64,000 nt of DNA from Cymodocea nodosa (taxonomy: Eukaryota > Streptophyta > Magnoliopsida > Alismatales > Cymodoceaceae), in NCBI GenBank assembly GCA_036874045.1, contig CM072341.1, positions 9,002,501-9,066,500 of the forward strand. The letters are read 5' to 3'. The first letter of the stretch is position 1, and every line of letters begins with the position of its first letter. Shown here piece after piece: positions 12,299 to 24,205 of the stretch. The notes under the pieces are model-generated. The model did no database searches. It was not told where the DNA came from and saw only the letters and a program-made list of their open reading frames with translations. Position numbers and translations under genes: made by a program.

Positions 12299-14000
12299 TG
12301 TAGGATCGTATGGCTACACAAGAGGGAGGTGAATTGTGTATTTTTAATATTTTCTGAAATATAATTGAAACTTTAAAGCTCAAAAACAAGTCGAGACATT
12401 GTTTTCATAAAATCATTTTTATTCAAGGTTTCAATTATAATATACAATTCAATTCTCCTCAAAAATTGTAGATGCAATTATAACTCGATACCATGTATCA
12501 TCTAAACAATTTCATAACTACAAACAGAGAAAACTAATTTACGGAATTTAAAACTTTTCTCCCTGTTTGAGATCTTTCTTTTTCTTCTTCAGCAATTCTT
12601 TAGTGACGAATATCTTGTCTTTCTCTACTTCACCAAATTTGCTTTCACTTGATACTTCAAATCTTCAGCGACATAAATTTAACCTTTTCTACTTCACTGA
12701 ATTTTCTTCCACTTGAGAGATTTTGCCCGAAGAGGTGTTTTTGATCCCTGAAAAAGATTTTTCTTTTGGTGTGCAGGGATGGTTTGATCAACGAGAATTC
12801 TATGCCTTTTATACTGTATCTTCATTTCATGCATATCCTTCACGTTTAACCACTACCAGTTTTCCACTTCTCCACGTTTTTTTTTTTTCCTTCATCGAAA
12901 CACACACGTTCTAACCCACGTTTATATTTCGAATTTTCTTTAATCATCAGTCCTGGATCTCTGAAAAATTTCCTGCAAAATAAACTTTCTCGTCCAAAAA
13001 TTTTTCATCAGTGTAATAAGAAGTCGTTACTTTAATGTTAACTAAATGAGTAACACAAGTATATATATATAACTTAATGTTTCTAACCTAACGAGTTCTT
13101 CATGTGCCATTTCACGTGACAAGTACTGTAGCTAACTCAACGAACTAAGTCTGTGGTGTTATGCAAACTCAACGAACCAGCTTAACTTTTCATTTGGAAG
13201 GTTAAATGATAACTCACTGAAAACAGTTTAAGTTTCGGATAGTTACGGATGTAAGTCACCGAAAAACTCTTTATATTATAAAACTAGTGAGACACGTGTC
13301 AAGACCTGAAAACATGACTTAAGTTACCTTTCGGATAGTTACGATTGTAAGTCTCCGAAAAAAACTTTAACTCATCGATTCAGTAATAAACAAATGTTTT
13401 TATAATAAGAATTTTACCACGTGCAAAAATAACAACTTAAGTTTATAAAGCTAACCTAATGCGTTGCCTTAGTGTTCAATATAGCAACTCAACGCGTTTA
13501 GTTATGTTAACTTAACGAGTTAAACATGTGCACCTCACGTGATACAATACAACATTCGTAACTTATAATTTCACCACGTTTATAACACTAACTTAACGAG
13601 TTCGTCTCTTCTTTTACTCACTAACTTAACGAGTTATCACGTGACCTATTTTAACCTTTAAGCCTCTAACTTAACGAGTTCTCATGTGACCTCTATACAA
13701 ACAAAACTCTAACTTAACGAGTTGTCTAAACGTGCACTGTTCATGATATAAAAGATATAACTTTAAAACATATCATGCTTTTCAATAAAAACACACGTTA
13801 ACTTAACGTTTAGCTAAATGAGAAATTAATGCAACGAAACGACTAGTTATTAACTTTAGATCCAATACAGACAAGTATTTATATCAGTTAGCTTTTTCTG
13901 TATTAATTGATGATTTTAATTTCTTTTTACAAGGAATAGTAATTGAGCAAATATGATTATTTTCATTCAACACACATCATCAAAACAAAAATACTTAACA
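12299..14000 (-). repeat. Left LTR of B (3' LTR in element sense)
   Basis: 1,702 bp, TGTAGGATCG to ACTTAACA. A TATAAAAGG box lies on the - strand at 12805-12813. About 13500-13730 holds five copies of TAACTTAACGAGTT separated by 30-60 bp, with CACGTG or CATGTG nearby, in the U3 part. The U5 end carries the CACCTCCCTCTTGTG block seen in related LTRs. It is about 3-4% different from the right LTR over the first 300 bases. Confidence 0.9.
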
Positions 14001-14419
14001 ATCTCCCCCTTTTTGATGATGACAAAACCATATTAAATCAATTATGACTTAAGCTTATTTCTATTGTTTGTGTAAATTTTACCTCTTAGAACTAAAACTC
14101 TTAGATGTCAATAATTATATAAGTATCAGTTTTCTAATTATCATCTGTCAGATTACAATAACCATTTAAATAGCATCTCCTTTTATAATATATATATGCA
14201 ATTAAGATCATAATCATCTTTTTATATATTTCTCCCCCTTTTTATCATTAATCAAAAAGATAATTACAAAGAATATATATATATATAAAAGAGAATTACA
14301 ACAACTCATTTTGTAAACAAGAATAATAATTGAACACATTTACAGAAAAATGTATTGTTCAATGAATCAAACAAGCAATACAAACATTACATTTTGTATT
14401 CAGAAACAAACAAAAACAG
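14001..14419 (-). promoter_or_regulatory. Polypurine tracts and 3' untranslated region of B
   Basis: Polypurine tract at 14002-14014 on the - strand, immediately inside the LTR. A second tract of the same type is at 14231-14245, followed by an AT dinucleotide run near 14275. No gene seen. Confidence 0.7.
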
Positions 14420-16651
14420 TTATCGACCCCTCCTAAGTATATCACTTATAGCATTACATATTTTATCTCCTAGATGCCTAATATCATTTCTGATGTCGTT
14501 AAACACTGCATCTAAGTCAAGAGGTAGCTGGGTTTGCTGTTCTGCTTGAACTGAAAAACTTTGTTGTTGTTGTTGTTGAGGTTTATGCATGACCTGGAAT
14601 TTTTGCAAATCTTTGACACTAAATGCTCTCATGCCTTTAGTTTCAGAGGGCCAATCAGATAAAGTCAATTGGCTTGCAAGGATTCTACATACAGCATCAC
14701 CATAAAATAACTTTGAACTCATATGCTGTAGTTGAGACAAAAAAACATCAAACCAGTTTATTTGAATTCTATTCAGCAGGCCATAAGTTGCATATAAACA
14801 GCTTCTGCTGACTTCCAAATTGTGTCCAACTCTCTGAAATAAATTTGCATGTAATATATTTACAATAAACCTTGCCTCTATATTCAGATTTTCCATTAAT
14901 CTTATTTCAGAATATACATTTGGCATTTTTGATAAAGACTGAATGTTCCATTCCAGCTGTCTTATCATGTCAAATCTGTTTGTAACAACAACACTTTCAT
15001 TCTTTAATCCTAAAACTTCAAAAATTAACTCAGGAGACAATATAAACTCCTATTTATTTATTTCAGTTTTTAGAAAATTTCCATTCTTGACCAGATTGCT
15101 ATAAAAAGCTGCAATAAGATTTGTGTATTGCTTCCATTTCGTTCCTCCTAGCAAGAATTTAATGAGGCCTTGAAACTCAAACAGATCTCTTATTTCCATC
15201 AAATTTCTGAATTTTATTGGACAAGCATGTAGAATCTGACATGTAATCAGATTATTGTATTTCTGCAATGCTTCTTTAGATCTAAAATGAATTGTATTAC
15301 CTCGAATTTTTAATATTGTACACAAAGAAGGTGATACCTGAAGCCGTGATTAAGAGTTTAATTCATCTTCAGGAACCTCTTCTTCAAAATGAATGTCATG
15401 TTGTTCCTCTTCCAAAATATTATCTTGAAGCTACTCAGGTAAGCTCGATTCTTCAGCTTCAACAGTGTTAGGAACATTGTCAATATGCTCAACATTCATC
15501 TGTTCAGTCTCTATAGAATGTTCAGAGTTCAATTTTTCCACAAATTCTACAGCTGGTGTATCTGTCTATAATTGTTCATTTTGTTCAACAGATAATTCCA
15601 TTGATTCATGCTGTGAATTCTCAGACTCTGCTTCTATAGATTCTGTAGAAGGCTAATTAACTTTTAGCTATTCTAGAGTCTTAACATTTTCAATATCTGC
15701 TACTCTAGACAATTTAGCCTGTGAACTAGTTACTGCTTCAACATTGTTAATTATATCTGCAATAACTTGTTCAATGTCAGGTGCCTGATGCTCTGATTTG
15801 TCAATTTCTACATCATCAGGACTTGTACTAATAGAAAAACTTGAGCTCATATTTGACTTATATTTCTTCTCAAGCTTTCTAGCAAGGGAAAATAAAGTCT
15901 CATTATCTTCATCAGTTTCAATGTGTTTGGAACTGATGAGTTTATCAGATGCACAATAAGGTACAATGTCTAGACATACATTGTCCTTTGGAAATAAATT
16001 TTCATCTGATTTTCCTTTTTCAATAGACTTTATTTCCTTAGACATAATTTTTCTAACTTTCCTTCTTCTATAAGATTTTTGTTTCTCCTTTTCAAGTATT
16101 GCTGTTTTCTTTTCAAATTGCTCCATAAAAGTTTTCTACTTTAATTCTTCTAAGGCACTTTCTATTGCAACGACCTTTCAAAGACTGTCAACTTTTGTTT
16201 TGTCTACAGCAATATCTGATTCTACTTGTTTTGAATATAAAGGAGTAGGGATAGCTGATTCATGCTCTTCCTCAAATGCATGTAGTCTTGTACCGTTTAT
16301 AGGAGTTTGAGGAGTTCTATGTGATGAACCTACACCTTTTTCCAAACATTTTGCATACTGTTCCAAAAATGCAATCTCAACACATTTCATTCTGTATTCT
16401 CTATCAAATTTACTACGAATACCCATGTATGTAATATTTGCATCAGTATGTTGAAGTTCTTGTCTAACTTCATCTATTATACCCTGTGGAAAGAAGTAAT
16501 CTCTATAAATTTCTGCTAACCTTTTGTCCACTCGAAAAATTTTCTTGAACCAAGTACGTGGAACTTCATCATTCTCTTTTTCTTTTCCTTTTGCATCTCT
16601 TCTGCTTTAGCCTTTTCCTCTACCACGACTTTTGTAGAACTTGGAGACCAT
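14420..16651 (-). pseudogene. Post-pol env-like ORF of element B
   Basis: A single frame of 744 codons from an ATG at 16649-16651 (MVSKFYK, then an Arg/Gly/Lys-rich start) to a TAG after DILRRGR. Parts in order: a basic N-terminus; a helical stretch with YRDYFFPQ and EYRMKC; a Lys/Glu/Ser-rich middle; a globular part with AFYSNLV, LSPELIFEVLGLKNE, LHANLFQRVGHN and SCLYATYGLLNR; a polyglutamine run; and a short helical tail. The globular part resembles the plant 'putative transposon protein' domain found in many plant retroelement ORFs; this is my recognition, not a search. At least eight in-frame stops break it. No signal peptide or clear membrane segment is visible, so an envelope role is not shown. 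Homologues lie at 36769-39040 and 29733-32734. Confidence 0.65.
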
Positions 16652-17621
16652 CGTTGTAGGTTGTAATAGCAACAAGTGGGAAATATTTTCTTGAGAAAGT
16701 TTACAAATAACCTAAGTGCCCATGTAATAAGTGTTTAAATAGGGTTTTTAGGCGTATAACCCAACGTGAAGAGAAGTCGGGTTTAGAAATTAAATAAATA
16801 TTGAATAAAGTTTATTCAATCAAGGTACCCGAAATATTCAAGTATAACTCCTTGAGTTAACTAACCTAACGAGTAAAACGTTGTCTAGAGGCAGTTTTAC
16901 ACGTTACCTTATCTAACATAACATCTAGTTAGTACACTTAAAACAATTTTCAAATGCTTCCAACTGAAACGTTCCAAAAACAACACACATGCTAAACTTA
17001 ACATTATCTTGAGAACATTGTAAACTATTTGAACATTTTGTCCTTTGAATCTAAAATAGTTTATTTGTCTTTTTAAATTATTTCATCAAGATTTTAAGAA
17101 AACATTAATTCATATTAACTAAGATTTGTATTCTAAATTATATTAATCTGTTTTTGACAATGTTAATCCTCCCCCTACAAATATACTTCAAATATATTCA
17201 ATCAAAATACAAAATATACTTGTAGTGACAATAGATGTTAAGTATAACTATACTTTTAAATTTTCTTTTCAGAGACTTCCGTTGTCTTAACATCATCAAA
17301 AATGATTTCCAGAATCAATTCCTATTGTATATGAATCAAAACACAACTTTGAACTCAATGTGATTAATTCAAGGAGAATAAAAGAATTTATCTCAAATAA
17401 ATGTTTTCAAAAGTACTAATGTTGATTCAATAAATCAATAGTCATATTGGTAGAAACTATATGCGATTCAAAGATATCTGTAGTTAATGAAACAACTTTT
17501 TCTTTTCAAAATAGTAAATATTGATAATTTTCTTTAAAAGTTAGTTTGAAAAGCTTGAATCATACAAGAGCTTTTTAATGTACCTGTGTAATGAGCTTTC
17601 AGTCAACAATCCCAGATCTGA
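16652..17621. other. Spacer between env-like ORF and integrase, right copy
   Basis: About 970 bp with no supportable gene. LTR-like words (GAGTTAAC, CTAACGAGT) occur at 16850-16880, and a CCTCCCCCTAC tract near 17169. At the right edge the integrase frame is lost after CYVINRS, which marks the deletion that removed the integrase C-terminus, RT and RNase H. Confidence 0.6.
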
Positions 17622-18674
17622 TTAGGACCTTAGGTTGCCAGATCTGTTAATAACATAACAAGCTGTATTTACTACTTCAGCCCAAAGATTTTGAGGTAAC
17701 TTATGTTCATTCAACATAGTTCTGGCCATTTCTTGAAGTGATCTATTCTTTCTCTCAACAACACCATTTTGATACGGTGCTTTTGGAAAAGAAAATCTGT
17801 GATCAATGCCATGCTCATTACAATAGTTATCCATTTGATCATTATCAAATTCAGTTCCATGATCACTCCTAAGTTTTTGAATAGAGACACTTTGCTCATT
17901 TTGAACAAAATTGCAAAACATTTTAAATTTTTCAAAAACTTCTATCTTAGATGCTAGAAAATATACCTAAGTGTATCTAGAGAAGTCATCTACTAAAATA
18001 AATACATGCCGTTTACCACCAAGACTCATGATTCTTGTTGGTCCAAGTAGATCCATATGTATAAGTTCTAAGACTCTCTTGCTTGAAATATCAGTTTTGG
18101 ATTTAAAAGAGTTTTTGCGAAGTTTACCTAACTCACATGCATTACACATAAAGTCCTTTGAGTATTTAATCTTTAGTAAACCTCTCACTAAATGTTTTCT
18201 AGATAGTTTATGTAACAGTTTCATATTTATATGTCCAATCCTTCTATGCCATAGATATGCATCACTAGTTTCAACTAGCAAACATGAATTTAAATCAACT
18301 GCACTAGAAGGTAAAGATAAAATACATACAGAACCTTTTCTTTTAGCAATAAACTTAATTTCATCTGTATTTTTATCAATTATTTTGCATACATTATCTT
18401 CAAACACTACATAATATCCATTTTCAGTTAATTTTATGACACTCAACAAATTAAATCCTAGGTTTTCTACATATAGTACATTCAAAATAACACAAGTAGG
18501 AGTTATTTGAACATTGCCCATACCTATGATTTTATCTTTGCTTTTGTTTCCAAATGTTACACTTCCTTTCATGGTATTTGTAAAATTTTGTAATAGACTT
18601 TTCTGTCTGGTCATGTGACTTGACGCTCCACTGTCCAAGATCTATTTTGATGTTGTTTCCTCTTGCAACACAAA
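17622..18674 (-). pseudogene. Protease, GAG-pre-integrase and integrase core (element B)
   Basis: Same frame as gag. It starts after the gag stop with LQEETTSK-stop-ILDSGASSHMT, the aspartic protease active site (D-S-G). Next comes the zinc-binding GAG-pre-integrase region with H-x3-H (WHRRIGH) and CNACELGK. The integrase core shows its first Asp in HMDLLGPT, the second in RSDHGTEFDN and the Glu in NGVVERKNR. Integrase inserts element DNA into the host genome. Two Trp-type stops are present: in the protease start (TAG at 18642-18644) and after DDFSRYT (17967-17969). The frame ends by deletion after CYVINRS, so the integrase C-terminal part and all RT are missing. Confidence 0.87.
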
Positions 18675-20933
18675 TTAAGAAAAACTTTTTTTTGGTACCC
18701 AATGTTGTTGAGGACCAAGTTCATTAAATGCATAATTCTTCTTTTTGTTTAAAAATAGTTTAACATTATCATTTATATTCTTATTAGTTGTAAGTACTAT
18801 TGATTTATCATTAGCTTCATACTCACATATAGCATTATTGCTTTTACAATCATTCTTTTTGTTTTCAGATGTAGTATAATCAAGACCAAATAGATTTTTA
18901 TCAGATGTTAATTTATTTTGGTCATGGTCATACATTTCAGTAAGTTCATACCAAGATTTTGTACTTGTATTAACATTTTTCGTACATACAAAATCTTTTT
19001 CTGCACAAGAATTTTTAGTTTTATCACATGTAGAATGAGTAATTCGTCTAATACCAATGTATTGAATTACATGCTTAGGTTTTTGAATTTTCAGTTTATT
19101 ACAATTGTCTGAAATTTTAGAAACATTAGAAACTAAATTTCCAAAACAAGAAACAAAATTTTTAGAAACATTTATAGTCATGTTAGAAGTACAATTTGAC
19201 AAATCACATTGATTTATATTATTACTGCATGATTCATCCCTTGAAGTGCCTACTTCTACATATTTATTACCTTGTTTCATAATAAAAGGAATTTTAGTCT
19301 TAGATTTACTTGAACTGCAACTAATAAATCCTTTATTGGCTTGAGATTCAGGATATTTAAGATAATCAAATCCTAAGTCAAATTTATAAGACACCGCAGG
19401 GGTACTAGTTAGTTTGTCTAACTTAGTTGGACTTAAATTCCATTTCTCAATGGTAGAATTTAAATCTTGCTCTCTTAGTTTTAATTTATCTATCTCTAAT
19501 TCAAGTTCATTTTTATTGTTTCTCAACATTTCATTTTCAGATTCTATCTTTAATTTTTCAGCATTTATATTCTATATTTGTTCATGCAAGATACATTCAT
19601 TAAATCTAAATTTTTGCAAATCTCTAGCATGATTTTCATTATCACATTTAAACTTTTCTAAAGTAGTAGACATGAAACAATTTTCTTCTTCCATAATGGA
19701 TGAAGATTTTCTAATATTCTTATTTTCGAGTTTACATACTTTAAGTTTTTGTAATAATGCATGATAAGCACATAATAATTCATCAAAGTTGAAATCTGAA
19801 TGACTTTCAGGATCAGATATTACCTTAGACTCATCTACCATGAAGCACACATGAGCAACGTCTTCTAACTCTTGTTCTCCTTTTGAATGTGGAGATTTTG
19901 ATGCTGATTCCTTAGATTCAAACTCTTCAGACGTGTCATCCCAAGTGACCTTCAAAGCCTTTTTCTTGTAAAACTTTTTTTGAGTTTTCTGAGTCGTCTT
20001 CTTCTCATTTGTCCTACTTTGCTTTTCATTTTTCCTCATAGGACAATTTGGAGAAAGATGTCCAGGTTTCTTACAATTGTAACATACATACTTTTTGGAT
20101 GAAGAATTCTTGTTATTCAGTGATTTTGACGTTGAGGGTTTATCATTTTTGTTCCTTTGTTGTTTCCTAGCTTTCCATGCTTTCTTGAATTTCCTAGTCA
20201 GCAAAATCAAATCCTCGTTAGAATCAGTAGATATATCAGAATCTGAATTAATTTCGAAGGCTATTTCTTTCTTCATTTTTCATTTGTTGTGACTCAGTAA
20301 TTCATTTAATTGAACTTCATAAGCTGTTAAATTTCCTATAAGTTCATTCATAGTATAAACATTTAAATCTCGTGATTCCTCAATAGATGTTACTTTCTGA
20401 GACCATTTAGAAATTAGGGATCTAAGAATTTTCCTCACCAAATCCTTCTGTTCAAAATTCTTTCCTAAACATTTTAAAGAGTTTATGATATCAAGAAATC
20501 TGGAAAACATCTCAGAAACATTTTCGTCTTCATGCATCTTAAAGAGTTCATACTTTTGAATCAACATGTTTATTTTAGTCTCTTTAACTTGAGAAGTACC
20601 TTTATGTGAAACTTCTAATGCATGCCACACCTCATAAGCAGATTTATATGCCGACACTTTACTGAACTGTTCATAACTCAATGCACAAAATAAAATATTT
20701 AAGCCCTTAGCATTCAGAGTTTCATTTTCTTTTTCAGTAATTGTCTAAGTATTATAAGGAGTAGTTAATGGAGTATATGGTTTAGAAATCATGAACCACA
20801 ACTTATGATCTATACTTTGAAGAAAAATAGTCGTCCTATATTTCCAATATTCAAAATGTATTCCATCAAATAAAGGAGGACGATTAAGATTTTGGGCTTC
20901 ATATAAAGAAAAATTACCATTTCCAATAGCCAT
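18675..20933 (-). pseudogene. gag (element B)
   Basis: 753 codons from ATG (MAIGNGNFSLYEAQ) to a TAA after WVPKKSFS. The N-terminal copia gag region has RPPLFDGIHFEYWKYR, the UBN2-type core. In the middle is the nucleic-acid-binding CCHC knuckle CYNCKKPGHLSPNC. A long C-terminal extension is coiled-coil-like (KLKVCKLENKNI, ELELEIDKLKLREQ) and then Asn/Lys-rich. Gag forms the particle that packages element RNA. In-frame stops lie at 20745-20747 (a Trp codon turned to TAG), 20280-20282 and 19572-19574 (a Gln codon turned to TAG). The same three stops occur in the left copy, so they predate the duplication. The intact relative is 41629-43887. Confidence 0.87.
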
Positions 20934-21133
20934 CTTAGCTTAGATTTTTCAACCTATTTGATTTTAAACAGTCTATAAGCTTTAAAAAAACTTGAGCCTT
21001 AAATCAAGAAAGTTAAATGCATGCTTAGATATGAATGTCTGTTTAAAAACAAGGAAGGCAAAATAAGCAATGATATTAAATAAGTTGGTATCGATTTTAT
21101 ATCAAAGATTATTAACAAAGTTGTAATACCACT
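20934..21133 (-). promoter_or_regulatory. Leader and mutated primer binding site of B
   Basis: 200-bp leader between the 5' LTR (element sense) and the gag ATG. Bases 21116-21133 read AGTGGTATTACAACTTTG on the - strand. Compared with TGGTATCAGAGC of B2, several bases of the initiator-Met tRNA complement are changed, so priming would probably be impaired. Confidence 0.65.
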
Positions 21134-22810
21134 TGTAGGATCGTATGGCTACACAAGAGGGGGGTGAATTGTGTATTTTTAATATTTCCTGAAATATAAT
21201 TGAAACTTTAAAACTCAAAAACAAGTCGAGACATTGTTTTCATAAAATCATTTTTATTCAAGATTTCAATTACAATATACAATTCAATTCTCCGCAGAAA
21301 TTGTAGATGCAATTATAACTTGATACCATGTATCATCTAAACAATTTCATAACTACAAATAGAGAAAACTAATTTAAGGAATTTAAAACTTTTCTCCCTG
21401 TTTGAGATCTTTCTTTTTCTTCTTTTTCTTCTTCAACAATTCTTTAGTGACGAATATCTTGTCTTTCTCTACTTCACCGAATTTGCTTTCACTTGATACT
21501 TCAAATCTTCAGCGACATAAATTTAACCTTTTCTACTTCACTAAATTTTCTTCCACTTGAGAGATTTTGCCCGAAGAGGTGTTTTTGATTTGAAAAAGAT
21601 TTTTCTTTTGGTGTGTAGGGATGGTTTGATCAACGAGAATTCTCTGCCTTTTATACTGTATCTTTATTTCATGCATATCCTTCACGTTTAACCACTACTA
21701 GTTTTCCACTTTTCCATGTCTTTTCTTTTTCCTTCATTGAAACACACATGTTCTAACCCATGTTTATATTTCAAATTTTCTTTAATCATCAGTCCTGGAT
21801 CTCTGAAAAATTTCTTGCAAAATAAACTTTCTCGTTCAAAAACTTTTCATCAGTGTAATAAGAAGTCATTACTTTAATGTTAACTAAACAAGTAATACAA
21901 GTATATATATATAACTTAACGTTTCTAACTTAACAAGTTCCTCATGTGCCATTTCACGTGACAAGTACTGTAGCTAACTCAACGAACTAGCTTAACCTTT
22001 CTTTTGGAAGGTTAAACGATAACTCATCGAAAATAGTTTAAGTTTCAGATAGTTACGGATGTAAGTCACCGAAAAACTCTTTATATTATAAAACTAGTGA
22101 GACACGTGTCAAGACCTAAAAACATGACTTAAGTTACCTTTCAGATAGTTACGACTGTAAGTCTCCGTAAAAAACTTTAACTCACCGATTCAGTAATAAA
22201 CAAATATTTTTATAATAAGAATTTTATCATGTGCAAAAATAACAACTTAAGTTTATAACACTAACCTAACGCGTTGCCTTAGTGTTCAATATAGCAACTC
22301 AACGCGTTTAGTTATGTTAACTTAACGAGTTAAACATGTGCACCTCACGTGATACAATACAACATTCGTAACTTATAATTTCACCATGTGTATAACACTA
22401 ACTTAACGAGTTTGTCTCTTCTTTTACTCACTAACTTAACGAGTTATCACGTGACCTATTTTAACCTTTAAGCCTCTAACTTAACAAGTTCTCACGTGAC
22501 TTCTATACAAACAAAACTCTAACTTAACGAGTTGTCTAAACATGCACTGTTCATGATACAGAAGATATAACTTTAAAACATATCATGCTTTTCAATAAAA
22601 ACACACGTTAACTTAACGTTTAGCTAAATGAGAAATTAATGCAACGAAACGACTAGTTATTAACTTCAGATCCAATACAGACAAGTATTTATATTAGTAA
22701 GCTTTTTCTGTATTAATTGATGATTTTAATTTCTTTTCACAAGCAATAGTAATTTAGCAAATATGATTATTTTCATTCAGCACACATCATCAAAACAAAA
22801 ATACTCAACA
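21134..22810 (-). repeat. Right LTR of B (5' LTR in element sense)
   Basis: 1,677 bp, TGTAGGATCG to ACTCAACA. TATA box on the - strand at 21647-21655. The palindrome and TAACTTAACGAGTT array is at 22300-22550. Only bases up to 22090 lie in the tandem duplication; the remainder is unique to this copy. Confidence 0.92.
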
Positions 22811-23765
22811 TGTATGTTGATGATATTCTTATAGCTGCGAAGAATATTGAAGTGATACAGGAGCTGAAGGACACATTAAAATCAGAATTTGATATGAAGG
22901 ATCTTGGTCCAGCTGGCAGAATTCTTGGAATGGAGATTAGGCGTGAAAGAAATTTTGGTAAGCTATTTTTGAATCAACAGAAGTATATTGAAAAGATCCT
23001 TAGTAGATTTGGTATGGCTTCATGCAAAGCCATTAGCACGCCTTATGACAGAAATGTCAAATTGTCATCTATGATGTGTCCAGAAATTGATTCTGAAAAG
23101 CTTGATATGCAACGAGTTCCTTATGCACAGGCAGTTGGAAGTTTTATGTATGCTATGGTATGCACTAGGCCTGATTTGGCATATCCTTTGAGTGTTGTTA
23201 GTAGGTTCATGTCCAATCTAGGCAGGGAACATTAGAAAGCAGTTATTCAGATATTTGAAAGGAACTCCAAGCGTTGGCTTGATGTATGCAGCAGATCAAG
23301 GTTGTACTATGGCTGGTTATACAGACTCAGACTATGCAGGTGATGTTGATAGAAGGAGATCATTATCCGGTTATGTCTTTACATTTGCAGGTTCTATTGT
23401 GAGTTGGAAATCAACTCTTCAACCTATGGTATCTCTATCCACAACTGAGGCTAAATATGTGGCTATGACAGAAGCTGCAAAGGAAGGGATTTGGTTGAAA
23501 GGCTTACTTGGAGACTTTGGTTGGCGCATTGATAAAGCTGATATCTTCTGTGATAGTCTTAGCGCTATTTGTCTCTCCAAAGATAATGTCTTTCATGATA
23601 GAACTAAACATATTGATGTTAAGTATCACTTCCTCAGGAATGAAGACAGGATAAAGATTATGAAGGTCAACACAAAGGACAACCTAGCTGATATGTTTAC
23701 AAAGGGTGTTGTTGAAAGCAAGTCCAAGCATTGCTTGGACTTACTCAACGTCTATTGCTGCTGTT
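22811..23765 (+). pseudogene. Tork-like copia RT C-terminal half and RNase H (element A)
   Basis: Continues the host frame at MYVDDILIAAK, the RT catalytic YVDD (Asp codons 22819-22824). MKDLGPAGRILGMEI and YAMVCTRPDLAYPLSVVSRFM follow, both Tork hallmarks. RNase H then shows TDSDYAGDVDRRRSLSGYVF, LSTTEAKYVA and FCDSLSAICLS, and ends with the usual HIDVKYHFLR and LADMFTKG. A frameshift near 23235 separates the RT end from RNase H. The Glu of the usual STTEAEY box is kept at the first position and is Lys at the second. It ends with TGA just before the 3' LTR. Confidence 0.9.
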
Positions 23766-23835
23766 GACCCACTTTGGGTCTTGGTGATCTATCACTTGTT
23801 CGTGGTGAAGATTGATGAAAGACAAGGTGGAGATT

Positions 23836-24205
23836 TGTGATGCGTGTGTCTTCCATCAAGTATATGTATATGTCATTGTATATGGTTGTATTTCTTTGGT
23901 AATTTATACATGGGCAAACTTGTCTTTTGGGTATCACCCATCATTGCCCCTATATAAGGGGTCATCTTCGTCCAAGGGAGGCTAACAAGCCAAATCCCTA
24001 GATTTCGTTTTCCCCCTTCTTTGTACTAGCAACCATACAACAAGGAATCACGATAGATTGATCACCCGTGGACGTACCCGTGTTGCGGAACCACGTAAAT
24101 TTGTTGTTCTTCCGAATTCTCCACTCGCATTCCTCTCATCCACGTTGATCTCTTCTCCACACCACCCCTAGATGGTCCACGTTTGTTTGATCTTTCTGCA
24201 CAACA
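23836..24205 (+). repeat. 3' LTR of element A
   Basis: 370 bp from TGTGATGCG to CACAACA. The polypurine tract GACAAGGTGGAGA precedes it at 23821-23833. A clean TATATAAGG box lies at 23951-23959. The next five bases CCGTG (24206-24210) are probably the right target duplication; the left partner is outside the window. An inverted solo copy of this LTR is at 30433-30805. Short LTRs suit the Tork lineage. Confidence 0.85.
23951..23959 (+). promoter_or_regulatory. TATA box of element A LTR
   Basis: TATATAAGG, 115 bp into the LTR, set in a short GC clamp (CCCC before and GG after). The related box is recognisable on the - strand of the solo LTR near 30690. Transcription would start about 30 bp downstream. 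Confidence 0.65.

Larger units (their letters stand above)
10055..22090. repeat. Right copy of the 12,036-bp tandem duplication
   Basis: The unit runs from 10055, in the RT of element A, to 22090, inside the right LTR of element B. After 22090 the sequence continues through the rest of the LTR (TATAAAACTAG), while at the equivalent left-copy position it switches to AGAACCATTGG. The two alternatives share one A, so the breakpoint is fixed to within a base. This pattern points to end joining rather than to homologous LTR recombination. Confidence 0.93.
12299..22810 (-). mobile_element. SIRE-like copia retrotransposon B, full insertion (RT-less)
   Basis: 10,512-bp insertion bounded by TG...CA and flanked by the perfect 5-bp duplication TGTAT (12294-12298 and 22811-22815). 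It splits the Tyr codon of the host element's catalytic YVDD. LTRs are 12299-14000 and 21134-22810. The internal region on the - strand holds a mutated tRNA-Met primer site, gag, protease, GAG-pre-integrase, a partial integrase, a spacer, an env-like ORF and polypurine tracts. RT and RNase H are wholly absent, and all ORFs carry stops, so it is non-autonomous. Lineage is assigned from the gag and pol style, the post-pol ORF and the repeated polypurine tracts. Confidence 0.93.

Noticed and set aside
14420-16651. Calling the post-pol ORF a true envelope gene
   Set aside because: No signal peptide, membrane anchor or glycoprotein pattern seen; only position supports the term, so 'env-like' is used.
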